Shown here piece after piece: positions 35,874-46,800 of a stretch of 64,000 nt of DNA. The notes beneath the pieces are model-generated. The model worked only from the letters and a program-made list of their open reading frames with translations, did no database searches and had not been told where the DNA came from. Source of the stretch: Niabella drilacis (GTDB lineage Bacteria; Bacteroidota; Bacteroidia; Chitinophagales; Chitinophagaceae); assembly GCF_900101395.1 (NCBI RefSeq), contig NZ_FMZO01000004.1, forward strand, positions 125,367 to 189,366, in the 5' to 3' direction. The position numbers were made by a program, and so were the translations under genes. Numbering within the stretch: the stretch's first letter is position 1; each line of letters opens with the position of its first letter.

Positions 35874-37103
35874 TTATGATACCGGCGCTCTTTTCTTTTT
35901 TACGTGCAACATATAGTAGGCCATAACCGCACTGATCAGCATCAGGGCTGCTCCCAGCACAAAGGGCGCACCGGGAAAATAAACCGGCGCCTGCTCGTGG
36001 CTGAAAAAATAGAAGGTCCGGGTCATCATCAACGGGCCAATGATAGAGGTAAGGCTCATAATACAATTGAGGCCTCCCTGTAAAGCGCCCTGCTCATTAG
36101 CAGGAACCTGGTTAGTGATCAGCGCCTGCAGGGCGGGGCCGGCAATGCCTCCCATACAATAGGGCACCAGGAACGCATACATCATCCAGCTCCTGGTGGC
36201 AAAAGCAAACAGGATCATGCCAAATGCATAAAAGAACAGGCCGGTATACGCGCTTTTTTCATTTCCCAGCCGGGGGCTGGTATACCGGATCAGGACACCC
36301 TGAACAACGCCCACCAGCACGCCAACAATGGCCAGGGAAATGCCCACTTCTTTTTCTGACCACTTAAACTGGTCCATGGTAAAATAGCTCCAGTTGCTTT
36401 GAACGGCATGTCCTCCAAGAAAAATAAAGAAAAAACAGAGCACCAGTCCCAGGATGCCGGGATACTTTAAAAACAGGAGCAGGGACCCGACAGGGTTTGC
36501 CTTTAGCCAGTTAAAGGGCCGCCGGTTTTCGGGTTTTAAAGATTCCGGCAATACAAAATACCCGTAAAGGAAGTTCAGCAAACATAATCCTGCTGCTGCA
36601 AAAAAAGGAGCCCGCAGTCCCCATACAGACAGGAGCCCGCCCAATGCCGGTCCGATAACAAATCCCAATCCAAAGGCAGCGCCGATCAGGCCAAAATTCT
36701 TGGCCCGGTTCTCGTTGGTACTGATATCTGCAATGTAGGCGGTGGCTGTTGTAAAGCTGGCGCCGGTAATACCGGATAAGATCCGTCCTACTACCAGCAA
36801 TGAATAAGTGTGGGCAAAGGCCAGGATAAGATAATCAAAGCAGAACCCCAGCAGGGATAGCAGGAGCACCGGTCTTCTTCCAAACCGGTCGCTCAGGTTT
36901 CCCATAAAAGGGGAGAACAAAAGCTGCATTACGGCATACAGTGCCAGGAGGTCGCCTCCATAGATACTTGCCTCACTGATACTGATATGTTTCAGCTCTG
37001 CGATCAGTTTTGGCATCACCGGAATGATCAGTCCGAAGCCGATGACATCAATGGTCATGGTAATAAAGATAAAGCCGATGGCGGCATTGCGCGACTGTTT
37101 CAT
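35874..37103 (-). CDS. MFS transporter, TetA-like drug/proton antiporter family
   Basis: Membrane protein of 409 residues with about 12 helices. The loop 2-3 motif GNLSDRFGRRPVLL is complete, and FVIGPALGGLLSVWG in helix 5 is the antiporter motif C. IGFGLIIPVMPKLIAEL in helix 1 is typical of the TetA/TCR group. Export of tetracycline-like or other drugs is possible; the substrate cannot be assigned. It lies head to tail with neither neighbour: it converges on the ArsC-like gene and is divergent from the ROK regulator with a 181-base gap. Confidence 0.88.
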   Translation of the reverse strand: MKQSRNAAIGFIFITMTIDVIGFGLIIPVMPKLIAELKHISISEASIYGGDLLALYAVMQLLFSPFMGNLSDRFGRRPVLLLSLLGFCFDYLILAFAHTYSLLVVGRILSGITGASFTTATAYIADISTNENRAKNFGLIGAAFGLGFVIGPALGGLLSVWGLRAPFFAAAGLCLLNFLYGYFVLPESLKPENRRPFNWLKANPVGSLLLFLKYPGILGLVLCFFFIFLGGHAVQSNWSYFTMDQFKWSEKEVGISLAIVGVLVGVVQGVLIRYTSPRLGNEKSAYTGLFFYAFGMILFAFATRSWMMYAFLVPYCMGGIAGPALQALITNQVPANEQGALQGGLNCIMSLTSIIGPLMMTRTFYFFSHEQAPVYFPGAPFVLGAALMLISAVMAYYMLHVKKKRAPVS

Positions 37104-37233
37104 TCGAAAGGGTTGTTTATGGTCCCCCCGGGGCCTTTTCGGGCCACGGGTTTAAAAAAGGGCAGCAAAGATGCGTAAATTTTATGGCTTATATAAACCG
37201 GTGGTGATACTTTCCTCAAAAAAAAATTACTAT

Positions 37234-37281
37234 ACTTATTAATTATTTTAAAAACTTTGTTAAATTTGAAATAACATTTTT
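37234..37281 (+). promoter_or_regulatory. Shared 48-bp promoter/operator, copy A (ROK gene)
   Basis: Begins ACTTATTAATTATTTT and contains a TAAATTTG -7 box at 37261-37268 overlapping a GTTAA-N7-ATAAC near-dyad. 44 of 48 positions match copy B and 41 of 48 match copy C, with the first 21 identical in all three. It ends 4 bases before the ROK start codon, so the predicted leader is very short. This fits autoregulation by ROK, which is an inference from position. Confidence 0.7.
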
Positions 37282-37284
37282 GTA

Positions 37285-38493
37285 ATGCAAAAACGATTGC
37301 AATATAAACACCTGATCTTTAGGGAATTTTATTACGCCGGATCCCTGTCCTGTGCGGAGCTCAGTTCCCGTATCGGGAAAAGCATTCCCTTAACCACTCA
37401 GATGATCAATAACCTGATCAAAGAAGGGGTCGTGGAGGAAAACGGGCTGGCGCCTTCGAACGGCGGCCGGCGTCCTGCCCTGTATTCGGTAAAACCGGAT
37501 GCCATGTATGTGGTTGCTGTGGCAATGGACCAGATGATCACCCGGATTGCCATTGTTGATTTTCATAATAAACCGGTAGGCGCTATTGTTCAGCATGAGC
37601 TGTTGCTGGCCAATAACCCCGGTGCATTGACGCAGTTAAAGAACGCTATTGAGCAGGCCATTAAGAAATCGAAGATCCCGAAGAAAAAAGTGCTGGGCGT
37701 AGGTATTGGCATGCCCGGGTTCATTGATGCGGCGCAGGGGATCAATTATTCATTCTTTCCCAATGAAAGCAGCAGTATTACGGCTTTCCTGGGCAGCGCT
37801 TTGGAAATACCGGTTTACATCGATAATGATTCCAGCATCATTGCGCTGGCGGAGCATCGTTTCGGAGCGGCAGCCGGCGCCCGCAATGCTATGGTGGTGA
37901 ACCTGGGCTGGGGTGTGGGATTGGGCCTGATTCTCAACAACCAGCTGTACCGGGGTGAGAGCGGGTTTGCAGGGGAATTTAGCCATATCCCCTTTTTTAA
38001 TAATAATAAGATCTGCTCCTGCGGGAAAAGGGGCTGCCTGGAAACGGAAACCTCGTTAAAGGTCATTATCGAAAAGGCGGAGCAGGGATTGAAACGGAAG
38101 GGGAGTACTTCATTACTGAAAAAGAACTTCCGTACAGGCGCCATCGAAAAGGACTGGCAGGCCATCGTGAAGGCAGCGCAATCGGGGGATGAATATGTGA
38201 TCCGGTTGCTTACGGCAGCGGGGTACGATATTGGACGGGGTGTAGCCGTGCTGATCCATTTGTTTAACCCCGAGCTGGTACTGCTGAGTGGCCGCGGGGC
38301 ACAGGCCGGGCGCATATGGCAGGCCCCGGTGCTGCAGGCGGTAAATGAACATTGTATCCTGCGTCTCGCTGAAAATACAGCTGTAAAGGTTTCGCAGATG
38401 GGAAGCCGCGCCGAACTGATCGGTGCTGCCGCGCTGGTACTGGAAAACCTGGTGCGTGGCAAAAGCAGGGAGCCAAAAAAAATGCTTATTTGA
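37285..38493 (+). CDS. ROK family transcriptional regulator
   Basis: Sugar-responsive regulator of 402 residues. The N-terminal winged helix (about 1-65) has YAGSLSCAELSSRIGKSIPLTTQMINNLIKEG. The ROK/sugar-kinase-like domain has GIGMPGFI, a YIDNDSSIIALAEHRFG segment, and the zinc motif CSCGKRGCLE (Cys244, Cys246, Cys251). Repressors of this type (NagC, Mlc, XylR) release DNA on binding a sugar or sugar phosphate. An in-frame stop 15 bases upstream fixes the start region. It is 42 bases before susC-1 and shares a 48-bp promoter sequence with susC-2 and susC-3, so it probably controls all three units and itself. Confidence 0.93.
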   Translation: MQKRLQYKHLIFREFYYAGSLSCAELSSRIGKSIPLTTQMINNLIKEGVVEENGLAPSNGGRRPALYSVKPDAMYVVAVAMDQMITRIAIVDFHNKPVGAIVQHELLLANNPGALTQLKNAIEQAIKKSKIPKKKVLGVGIGMPGFIDAAQGINYSFFPNESSSITAFLGSALEIPVYIDNDSSIIALAEHRFGAAAGARNAMVVNLGWGVGLGLILNNQLYRGESGFAGEFSHIPFFNNNKICSCGKRGCLETETSLKVIIEKAEQGLKRKGSTSLLKKNFRTGAIEKDWQAIVKAAQSGDEYVIRLLTAAGYDIGRGVAVLIHLFNPELVLLSGRGAQAGRIWQAPVLQAVNEHCILRLAENTAVKVSQMGSRAELIGAAALVLENLVRGKSREPKKMLI

Positions 38494-38520
38494 TTATAGA
38501 ATCGACCGGAACACCAACAA

Positions 38521-38534
38521 TTTTAACGATTAAA
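38521..38534 (+). promoter_or_regulatory. Leader motif TTTTAACGATTAAA, copy 1
   Basis: Present just before susC-1 and conserved at 43800-43813 and 49376-49389. Each copy is preceded by a CCAA(A)CAA/CGA element. Probably part of the susC mRNA leader (translation initiation or RNA binding), since it lies downstream of the predicted start sites at copies 2 and 3. Confidence 0.5.
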
Positions 38535-38535
38535 A

Positions 38536-41500
38536 ATGAGAAAAATGAAGAAGAGACACTTACTGCTCGTTTTCTTTACTACGCTGCTATGTTGTGGAAA
38601 CCTGCTTGCCCAGGTAAAGCGTACAATTACGGGCTCCGTTACAGATCCAGATGGAAGACCCATACCCGGTGCTTCTATTATTGAGAAAAGCACTTCCAAT
38701 GGAGTGGCTGCAGATGAACAGGGCCGCTTTACCATTAACGTAACAGGCAATGCTACCCTTGATGTAAGCGCTGCCGGGTTTGAACCCATCGAACAAAAAA
38801 CCGGCAACTCCAATGAAGTGACCATTATCCTGAAATCGGTTGAAAAAGCCGAGGATGAGGTGGTGGTAACCGCGTTAGGAATAAAAAGGGATAAAAGGTC
38901 CGTTGGATACGCAGTACAACAGGTAAAGGGGAGCGATATTACCATAGCGGCTCCCGTAGATGTAGCCCAGGGATTGGCAGGAAAAGTAGCAGGCCTGAAT
39001 ATTTCCACTTCAAACGGCCTGGGCAATGCATCTTCCCGCATAGTTATAAGGGGGAATAACTCGCTTAACGGCAACAACCAGCCGTTGATAGTAATAGATG
39101 GCGCTATCGTGGATAATACGCCTATTGCACAATCGGCTACCACGGGTACTGATATTTCTACGACGCGCGATTGGGGAAATTATTTAAGCTACCTTAACAT
39201 GGATAATATAGAAAGTGTATCGGTGCTTAAAGGACCCAATGCCGCAGCCTTGTATGGCGCCCGGGGCGCAAACGGGGTATTGCTGATTACCAGTAAAAAG
39301 GGTTTGAAAAAGAAGGGGCTTGGCATCGACTACAATTTTACAACCAACTTTTCAAATGTTTACCGGTTTCAGGATGTACAGAACGAATATGGCGGTGGAT
39401 TCGCTGCCGGCTTATGGTCGGCCAATCCGGAACTACCCAAAACAAAGAACGGTGAATATTACCTGCCCACCTTATATGGAGGCTCAAGTTATGCGACCGG
39501 CGGTACTGGTATTGGCGGTTATCATGGCTCAATCCCCGGAGGCTTTTATACCGCAGATATTTTCAGCTGGTTTGGCGCCAGTTCTTCCTGGGGGCCGAAG
39601 CTAAACGGGCAAATGGTGCGCTGGTGGGATGGCCAGTTAAGACCCTATTCCCCGCAGCCCGATAACCGGGAGGCTTACTACCGGCAGGCAAACGAAACCA
39701 CACACAACGTGTCATTTTCATCAGGATCCGAACTGGGCACGCTCCGGCTGGCTGCCACACGAACAGATGCTACCGCGGTTGTTCCCAATACAAATTATAA
39801 TAATACCAACTTTTCGCTGGGCTCACACGTAATTATTTCCAGAATATTAAATGCAGATGTAAACGTTGCGTACAATCAAAACTACCGGCTTAATACCCCC
39901 GAAATAGGCAGCAATAATTCCTGGTCAAAATTTTCGGTCTATGGGATGTCAAGAGAGTATAAGCCGTTGGAATTTGACCACTATAAAAATGCGGATGGTT
40001 CAAAAATTGACTTTGGAGCGGCCTATCCGCAGCAGGAATACAGCCGCGACTTATTCTGGTATTTCAATGAAAGGAATTCGAGGCTGAACAGGGATGAACT
40101 GATAAGTACTGTAAAACTGAATGCCGACATTACCCCATGGTTGAATGCATTTGTAAGAACATCAGCAAATCTGGTTGCCGAAAAATTCGAAACCATCAAT
40201 AATACAACCTCCGGCTATAATGGGGTAACTGGCGGTGGATATTCAAAAGAACTGAATAAGAATAAGTTTCTGAATACCGATGTTATGGTTACGGCTCATA
40301 AGGATAATTTATTCTTTCAGGACTTTAACGCCAGCGCATCGGCGATGTACAATTCCTATTCTAATAAATCGACGGGTGTAGCGGGCTCAAACGGAGGAAC
40401 CTTTATTGTGCCGGGCATTTATAGTTTGGGTAATATAATTGACGCCGACAGAGCCGATAAAAATAAATATAATACTTCTGAAAGAAGATATGAGGTGAAA
40501 TCGGAGGGGGTGTTGGGGATCTTAAATCTTAGCTACAACAACTATTTATATTTGAACCTTACAGCGCGAAACGACTGGAACTCCACGCTGTCGCCTGATC
40601 AGAATTCAACATTTTATCCTTCAGGCGATTTAAGCTTTGTTTTTTCTGATGCTTTCAAAATGAGGTCGAGCGTGTTTTCCTATGGAAAACTGAGATTGAG
40701 CTATGGTAAAAGCGCCAATGCATCTGATCCTTACCTGTTAGGTGCTAATTATGATGTAAGTTCATACGGAGGACAACCCACCTATTCCTTTCCCAATGTT
40801 TTAAGGCCGGATAAGCTGGGCTTCCAAACATCGACCTCAACGGAAATAGGCACCAGTCTTGGTTTTTTAAACGACCGTATCAATCTTGATTTTAGTTTTT
40901 ATAATATTCTGTCAAAAAACCAGATCCTGGCAGCTGATATTGCCCCCTCTTCAGGCGTAAATAGCATCACCTTTAATTCCGGTGAATTGAGAAACCGTGG
41001 CTTCGATTTTACAATTAATGCAGGCATTATTAAATCAGCGGATTTTGGCTGGAACCTCATCCTTAATGGCGCAAAGAATAACAACTTTGTAGTATCGCTG
41101 GCAGACGGAATTAAGGAGCTGCGGATCGGTGATATTTTTGGAGACCTGGGTGTGTTTATGAAAGTATCGCCCGGAGAAAAATACGGAGCTATTTATGGTA
41201 CCGACTTTTTGAGGGATGATAATGGGAATAAAATCATCACAAATGTAAAGGATGCCTCCGGAAATGTAGTGGGTACGCTTTATAAAGCAACGACCAAACC
41301 CGTCATTATTGGTAATGCGTCTCCCAAGCTTACCGGTGGTGTTGGTAATACATTCCGGTATAAAAATTTCAGTTTATATGGTTTGGTTGATTTTAAAGTG
41401 GGCGGTGATATCTATTCCTTTGACCATTCAACAGCCATGGGTAGCGGTATTTCACCAGCCACACTGAAAGAGAGAGATGGCGGAGGTTTGCCCTATACGT

Positions 41501-41910
41501 TCCCCGATGGAACCACCGCCAATGTGGGCGTAATAATGGATGGCTATAACGTCGATGATGGCAAGATGAATGATAGAGTGGTAAACCCTATTTACAAATA
41601 TGCGGGGTCGTACACCGGCTGGACACATTTAAACAGGCCGAGGAGCCTATCTGTTTTTGAAAATACCTGGGTTAAAATGAGAGAATTGGCGCTTTCTTAT
41701 ACGCTGCCCGCGGCCATTGCATCAAAAACTAAAGTGTTTCAAAGCCTCTCCTTATCATTGATAGGCAGGAACTTATTCTATTTTCACACCACATTGCCAG
41801 ATCATTTGAATCCGGAAGCCATTATGGGGACCGGCAATGCACAGGGTTTACAATGGTCTGCCTTTCCAAGTATACGTACACTTGGATTCAGTTTAAAAGC
41901 ACAGTTTTAA
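38536..41910 (+). CDS. SusC/RagA family TonB-linked outer membrane protein 1
   Basis: Outer-membrane transporter of 1,124 residues that carries glycans or oligosaccharides bound by its SusD partner. A signal peptide (cleavage after LLAQ) is followed by a carboxypeptidase-D-like regulatory domain (RTITGSVTDPDGRPIPGA, about 30-110), the VVVTALGI linker with the TonB-box-like region, the plug (ALYGARGANGVLLITSKKG) and the beta-barrel to the C-terminal aromatic residue. An alternative start three codons later (MKKRHLLL) is possible. It lacks an N-terminal STN (FecR-contact) domain, so anti-sigma signalling is not indicated. It follows the ROK gene by 42 bases and lies 20 bases before susD-1. Confidence 0.95.
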   Translation: MRKMKKRHLLLVFFTTLLCCGNLLAQVKRTITGSVTDPDGRPIPGASIIEKSTSNGVAADEQGRFTINVTGNATLDVSAAGFEPIEQKTGNSNEVTIILKSVEKAEDEVVVTALGIKRDKRSVGYAVQQVKGSDITIAAPVDVAQGLAGKVAGLNISTSNGLGNASSRIVIRGNNSLNGNNQPLIVIDGAIVDNTPIAQSATTGTDISTTRDWGNYLSYLNMDNIESVSVLKGPNAAALYGARGANGVLLITSKKGLKKKGLGIDYNFTTNFSNVYRFQDVQNEYGGGFAAGLWSANPELPKTKNGEYYLPTLYGGSSYATGGTGIGGYHGSIPGGFYTADIFSWFGASSSWGPKLNGQMVRWWDGQLRPYSPQPDNREAYYRQANETTHNVSFSSGSELGTLRLAATRTDATAVVPNTNYNNTNFSLGSHVIISRILNADVNVAYNQNYRLNTPEIGSNNSWSKFSVYGMSREYKPLEFDHYKNADGSKIDFGAAYPQQEYSRDLFWYFNERNSRLNRDELISTVKLNADITPWLNAFVRTSANLVAEKFETINNTTSGYNGVTGGGYSKELNKNKFLNTDVMVTAHKDNLFFQDFNASASAMYNSYSNKSTGVAGSNGGTFIVPGIYSLGNIIDADRADKNKYNTSERRYEVKSEGVLGILNLSYNNYLYLNLTARNDWNSTLSPDQNSTFYPSGDLSFVFSDAFKMRSSVFSYGKLRLSYGKSANASDPYLLGANYDVSSYGGQPTYSFPNVLRPDKLGFQTSTSTEIGTSLGFLNDRINLDFSFYNILSKNQILAADIAPSSGVNSITFNSGELRNRGFDFTINAGIIKSADFGWNLILNGAKNNNFVVSLADGIKELRIGDIFGDLGVFMKVSPGEKYGAIYGTDFLRDDNGNKIITNVKDASGNVVGTLYKATTKPVIIGNASPKLTGGVGNTFRYKNFSLYGLVDFKVGGDIYSFDHSTAMGSGISPATLKERDGGGLPYTFPDGTTANVGVIMDGYNVDDGKMNDRVVNPIYKYAGSYTGWTHLNRPRSLSVFENTWVKMRELALSYTLPAAIASKTKVFQSLSLSLIGRNLFYFHTTLPDHLNPEAIMGTGNAQGLQWSAFPSIRTLGFSLKAQF

Positions 41911-41930
41911 CTCTTTAATTTCTATTAGCA

Positions 41931-43544
41931 ATGAAACGAATTATAAAATCAAAAACAATATTATACTCCATACTACTGGGTAGTATAATACTTTCCACTA
42001 CTTCTTGCAATAAGGACTTTGGAGATATAAATAAACCCTGGGATAATAAAGTATATACGCCTACAATACCAGGTCTGTACACCAGTATTGCTTCAAGCAT
42101 GGCGGAAAATGGAAGACCGCTGTTCACTTCACACCTGTACCAGGCAAGCCAGTTAGCAGCGTCTTATTCGGCATCCGGCTATCGGTTGGATGATAAATCA
42201 AGCGCCTCCTGGTATAATTATTACGGGGCATTAATTGACTATAATAAAACAATGGAGCTGATAGAAAAGGACTCGGCTGTTGCCAGGATGACCAATATCA
42301 AGGCCATGTTAAAAACATTAATATCTCTTAAAACGCTCGCTAATACTACTTATTACGGTGATATGCCTTATTCAGAAGCCGGAAAATCCTATTTGGGAGC
42401 ACAATATTATCGACCGGTATATGACAAGCAGCAGGATATTTTTTCGAATGCTCTTAAAGAGCTAAAGTGGGCAATTGATAATTTTTCTACTTCGACAAGC
42501 CAGATGTCGCTTGGTTCGGCGGACGTTTTGCTTCAGAATGACCTGTCGCTTTGGGTAAAATTTGCTAATTCTGTAAGACTGCGCTACGCGCTTATTTTAC
42601 GTAACAAAGATGCCGCCGGCGCCGATGCGATTATTGCTGATGCCCTTTCAAAGCCTCTTTTAGAGCCCGCTGAATATATTAGTATAAATCCGGCGAAAAT
42701 AACGGGTTTGCAAATAGACCGGTCAGGAACCTTCCGGGGCAACTCTTATATAAGAATGGGTTCCACAATCTGGAATGCCATGTCCTCCAGCGCTGCAACG
42801 GATGGTTCAGGGATCTATGACCTGCGCACAAAAATATTCTTTGAACCTAATAAGGCCGGGCAATGGAAGCCTTACCCGCAAAACCCACCTGCGGGCACAG
42901 AGGCGGAAACGGCCAACGGTGTTGTTGATGGAAAGAACAATGACCCGTATGCAGAGGCCAGAACTACGACATGGCTGGCGCCGGGAAACTACCTGTATTC
43001 TCCCCTCAATTACTACTATGTAGCAGACAGAACGATCCCCGACCTGATTATTACCGGCAGCGAAGTAAGTTTCTTAAAAGCCGAAATTTACAATCGTGGG
43101 ATTGGAGGGGTGGCCGCCAACCCGGCAACGGCCAAGCAATTTTACAATGCGGGAATAACGGAATCAGTAAAATTCTGGTACAAAGTGGCCAATAGCTCTA
43201 CTATTTGGGTGGTAAACAAGCCGGCTGCCGCACCTACTGATGGCGAATTATCCACCATGCTTGCCAATAGCAATGTCGCTTATAGTAATACCGTTGCTAC
43301 CGCTCTTACTCAAATTTACAGACAATCCTGGCTGGCTATGTTTCATCAACCGTATGATGCCTGGGTACTGCAACGTCGTACCAATTATGGTACGCCATTT
43401 ACACAGCTTGCTCCAACCAGTGAAGTGCTCGACCTGAACAAACTGATATATCCCCAGGCCGAAGCATCCAGCAACGCTGTTAACTGGCGGGCAGCTACAA
43501 ATGGCGCCGATGATAAATCAAAGAAACCCTGGTTTATGCCATAA
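41931..43544 (+). CDS. SusD/RagB family outer membrane lipoprotein 1 (SusD-like_2)
   Basis: Surface glycan-binding lipoprotein of 537 residues that forms the lid of the adjacent SusC. The lipobox ends at Cys26 (STTSC), followed by NKDFGDINKPWDN, typical of the SusD-like_2 branch. Tetratricopeptide-like helices and TYYGDMPYSEAG come next; YRQSWLAMFHQPYDAWVLQRRTNYG near the C-terminus matches the family. It starts 20 bases after susC-1. A strong terminator 55 bases downstream ends the ROK-susC-susD unit. Confidence 0.93.
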   Translation: MKRIIKSKTILYSILLGSIILSTTSCNKDFGDINKPWDNKVYTPTIPGLYTSIASSMAENGRPLFTSHLYQASQLAASYSASGYRLDDKSSASWYNYYGALIDYNKTMELIEKDSAVARMTNIKAMLKTLISLKTLANTTYYGDMPYSEAGKSYLGAQYYRPVYDKQQDIFSNALKELKWAIDNFSTSTSQMSLGSADVLLQNDLSLWVKFANSVRLRYALILRNKDAAGADAIIADALSKPLLEPAEYISINPAKITGLQIDRSGTFRGNSYIRMGSTIWNAMSSSAATDGSGIYDLRTKIFFEPNKAGQWKPYPQNPPAGTEAETANGVVDGKNNDPYAEARTTTWLAPGNYLYSPLNYYYVADRTIPDLIITGSEVSFLKAEIYNRGIGGVAANPATAKQFYNAGITESVKFWYKVANSSTIWVVNKPAAAPTDGELSTMLANSNVAYSNTVATALTQIYRQSWLAMFHQPYDAWVLQRRTNYGTPFTQLAPTSEVLDLNKLIYPQAEASSNAVNWRAATNGADDKSKKPWFMP

Positions 43545-43598
43545 GAAGGTAATGACGATGATGAAATAGCTATCGGTTTTAAGAAATAAAAGGATTTT

Positions 43599-43638
43599 AA
43601 AGCTGTTTGGGGAGTAAAGATCCCTGAACAGCTTTTTT
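43599..43638 (+). terminator. Intrinsic terminator after susD-1
   Basis: AAAGCTGTT pairs with AACAGCTTT, with a second inner helix GGGGA/TCCCT, and is followed by six T. It ends the ROK-susC-1-susD-1 transcript and makes a separate promoter for susC-2 necessary. Confidence 0.85.
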
Positions 43639-43708
43639 GTTTTTAGCGGCTGGCTGCCGGGTATGGCGGGGAAATAGGCCACGGGTGCATCATAAAAAAT
43701 AGTCACCA

Positions 43709-43756
43709 ACTTATTAATTATTTTAAAAACTTTATTAAATTCGTATTAACATTTTT
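43709..43756 (+). promoter_or_regulatory. Shared 48-bp promoter/operator, copy B (susC-2)
   Basis: Begins ACTTATTAATTATTTT, with a TAAATTCG -7-like box at 43736-43743 and an ATTAA-N7-TTAAC near-dyad. It differs from copy A at four of 48 positions and lies 68 bases before the susC-2 start. It probably holds the promoter and the ROK binding site. Confidence 0.7.
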
Positions 43757-43799
43757 TTACCAAATGGTTCTGCCATAGAAGCCCGGTAAGCCAAACGAT

Positions 43800-43813
43800 T
43801 TTTAACGATTAAA
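43800..43813 (+). promoter_or_regulatory. Leader motif TTTTAACGATTAAA, copy 2
   Basis: Identical to the 14-base motif before susC-1, and lies downstream of the copy B promoter, thus within the predicted 5' leader of susC-2. Confidence 0.5.
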
Positions 43814-43824
43814 ATAAGTAAAAC

Positions 43825-46800
43825 ATGCAGAAGAAACATGTATTGTTGGTGTTCTTTGCCCTTCTTTTGAGTTGTGGCAGTTTATTGGCCCAGGTAAAAC
43901 GTACGATTACGGGAATGGTCACCGACGATACCGGAGCCGCAATTCCCGGCGCTTCTGTTATTGAAAAAGGGACCGCCAACGGGGTGGCTGCCGATGAACA
44001 GGGCCGCTTTACCATTACAGTAGCCGCCGCTGCCACACTGGGTGTAAGTGCGGCGGGGTTTGAGACCACGGAATTAAAGCCGGGCAGCACCGGTGAAGTA
44101 GCGGTTACACTCAAATCGGCTGTGAAGTCGGAAGGGGAGGTGGTGGTAACGGCCCTGGGTATTTCAAAGCAAAAACGCCAGCTGGGTTTTGCTGTAACCG
44201 AAGTAAAAGGCGATGACCTGGCCAAAACCAACGAGGTAAATCCCATCAACGCGCTGCAGGGGCGCGTGGCCGGGGTGCAGATCGATATGGGGGGCGCCGG
44301 TGGGTTAATGGCCAACTCCAAAATTATTATCCGGGGCAACTCTACGCTGGGTAACAATAACCAGCCCATATTTGTGATCGATGGGGTGATCATGGACAAT
44401 GACCAGTTCGGCGGTAAAGGCCGGGATTTTGGCAATGATCTGAAGAATCTGAATATGGAGGATTTTGAAAGTGTTTCGGTACTGAAAGGCTCATCTGCGG
44501 CGGCATTGTATGGTTCAAGAGCCGTGAACGGGGTGATCCTGATCACCACCAAAAAGGGAAAGCAACGCAAAGGCGTTGGTATTTCCGTCAATCATTCCTT
44601 AAGCATATCCGATCCTTATGCCGGGCCAAAGTTCCAGAATGAATTTGGCGGCGGTACTGTTGGCGACTTTTTCACAGACGCAAGAGACCCGAATTATAAA
44701 TCAACAGAGCGGTGGACGACAAAAGTATTTCCAACCGACCCCGTAACCGGTAAACCTTATATTGACAGGGGTATTGGCCGTGAGCTGGAAAACTGGGGCC
44801 CCCGCATGCTGGGGCAGGACGTTATCAATTACGATGGCACTATGACGAAATATTTGCCGCAGCCCAATAACTTCCTGGATGTGTTCCAGAAAGGGATCGG
44901 CAATAATACTAATGTAGCCATTGATGGGGGTACAGACAGGTCCACATTCAGGTTTTCTTATAACCACAACCAGACGGAGGGGGTGGTAAGTAACAATCGT
45001 CTTTCCAAAAATGCCTTTGATTTGAGGGCTACCCATAAATTTACCAGCTTCCTGGATATGGATGTAAGCGTTGCCTATTCGGATTTTATGGGTTATAACC
45101 CACCCAGCCTGGGCGGCACAGATGCCTTTGCCTCCTATAATTTTGGTAAGCTGTACTCCTGGATGCTGCCGCGTAACTATGACACAAAATACTGGATGCA
45201 AAAAGAACATTATACCAGCCAGTTTGGCGGGGTGCCCAACCCGGCTACACCCGGGGAAACGAACCTGGCGCCCGAAACCCGGTTCTGGTTCTCCCTCTTT
45301 GAAAATAATTACATCCAGAAAGAGCAAATGCTGAGAGGCCGGGTGGCATTTACGATAAAACTGACAGATTGGGCCAGCCTGGTGCTGGATGGGAATATCA
45401 ATAATATCTATACCCGCAATGAAACCAAGGAACTGGGACAGGGCGTCGGTTTCACCGGTGGTTCCTACGCGCTGGGTTTTAAAACCAAGGAAAGCAATAT
45501 GCAGAAATGGATGCTGATGATGAATAAAGATATTAACCCGGATCTTTCTATTAATGGTTATATCGGGGGTGAGGCGCAACGTTATAAGACTACTTTTGAA
45601 AACAGTGCCACCAATGGCGGGTTGAGCTATCCCGGCAACTACTTCCTTGCAAACTCTGTGCTTCAGCCTACAACATCCGGGGGCATCAGAGACCGTAAAA
45701 CGTTGAATTCATTGTATGCAAGTGCCGATATCGCGTATAAGAATATGCTTTTCCTGCAGGCAACCTGGCGCGGCGACTGGAGCAGCGCGCTTACTTATAC
45801 TGATGGAACCGGGAACAATTTTTATAATTACCCCGCGGTTAGCTTGGCGTGGATATTTACAGAAATGCTTAAAGAAAGCAAGCCCGAATGGATCAGCTAT
45901 GGAAAGTTCCGGGCGAATATAGCCGCATTAGGCGGAGATACAGATCCTTTTAAAATAAATACCGGGTTTGCATTTAGCGGGTATAGTACGGCGGGAGGAA
46001 ACTCGGTGCCACTATCTACTTATAGCAGCAGTTCTGTATTACAGCCTAATCTTCAACCCCAGCGGAAAATTGCTAAAGAGCTGGGTATGGAAATGCGCTT
46101 TCTTAAAAGCCGTGTGGGATTCGATGTAAGCCTGTACCAGGATAATACCAGGAACCAGTTGCTGGATATCACCACACCGGTTGAATCGGGTGTGAACACC
46201 ATATTTATTAATGCAGGTAATATTCAAAACAAGGGTATCGAAGTTTCAATAGACGGTACGCCGGTCAAAGGCAAAAACTTCTCCTGGAATACGGCCTTAA
46301 CCTATGCCGTTAACCGCAATAAGATCGTGGACCTCTATCCCGGGAGAACGGAATATAACCTCCAGGCCAATATCGGGGAAATAAGCACCTGGGCTGTTGT
46401 GGGCAAGTCTTATGGCGTATTGAGAACGCAGATTCACTCAACTGCTTTCCAGGCCGTGGACGGGAACGGCAAACCGGTTGCTGACCCCAGGAATGGATTA
46501 CCCATACTGGCCTGGAGAAGCGATTCCAGGACGGCTTTCCCGGCCCGCAGCAATACCTGGCAGGACGTGGGCGATATCAACGCTAAGTTCCGGAGCGGCT
46601 GGGATAATACGTTTACCTACAAAAACTTTAGTCTGAATGTACTGCTGGATGCAAAGATCGGCGGTGACTTTGTAGCCCTCAGCTACCGGTATGGAACCCA
46701 TACGGGCGTCTTCCCCAATACCCTGCCTGGCCGCGACGCCCAGAACGGCGGCATTGTGTGGACCTCAAAGTATGCGAACGATGGGGGCACTTATGACGAC

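Noticed and set aside
37231-37290. Classical NagC/Mlc box (TTATTT...AAATAA) in the ROK promoter
   Set aside because: The two half-sites are too far apart in copy A and the second is not kept in copies B and C; the conserved block is better treated as its own motif.
43809-45579. Long minus-strand open frames (260 and 292 codons) inside susC-2
   Set aside because: They are antisense to a full SusC with all expected domains; G+C-rich codon-position bias explains the openness.
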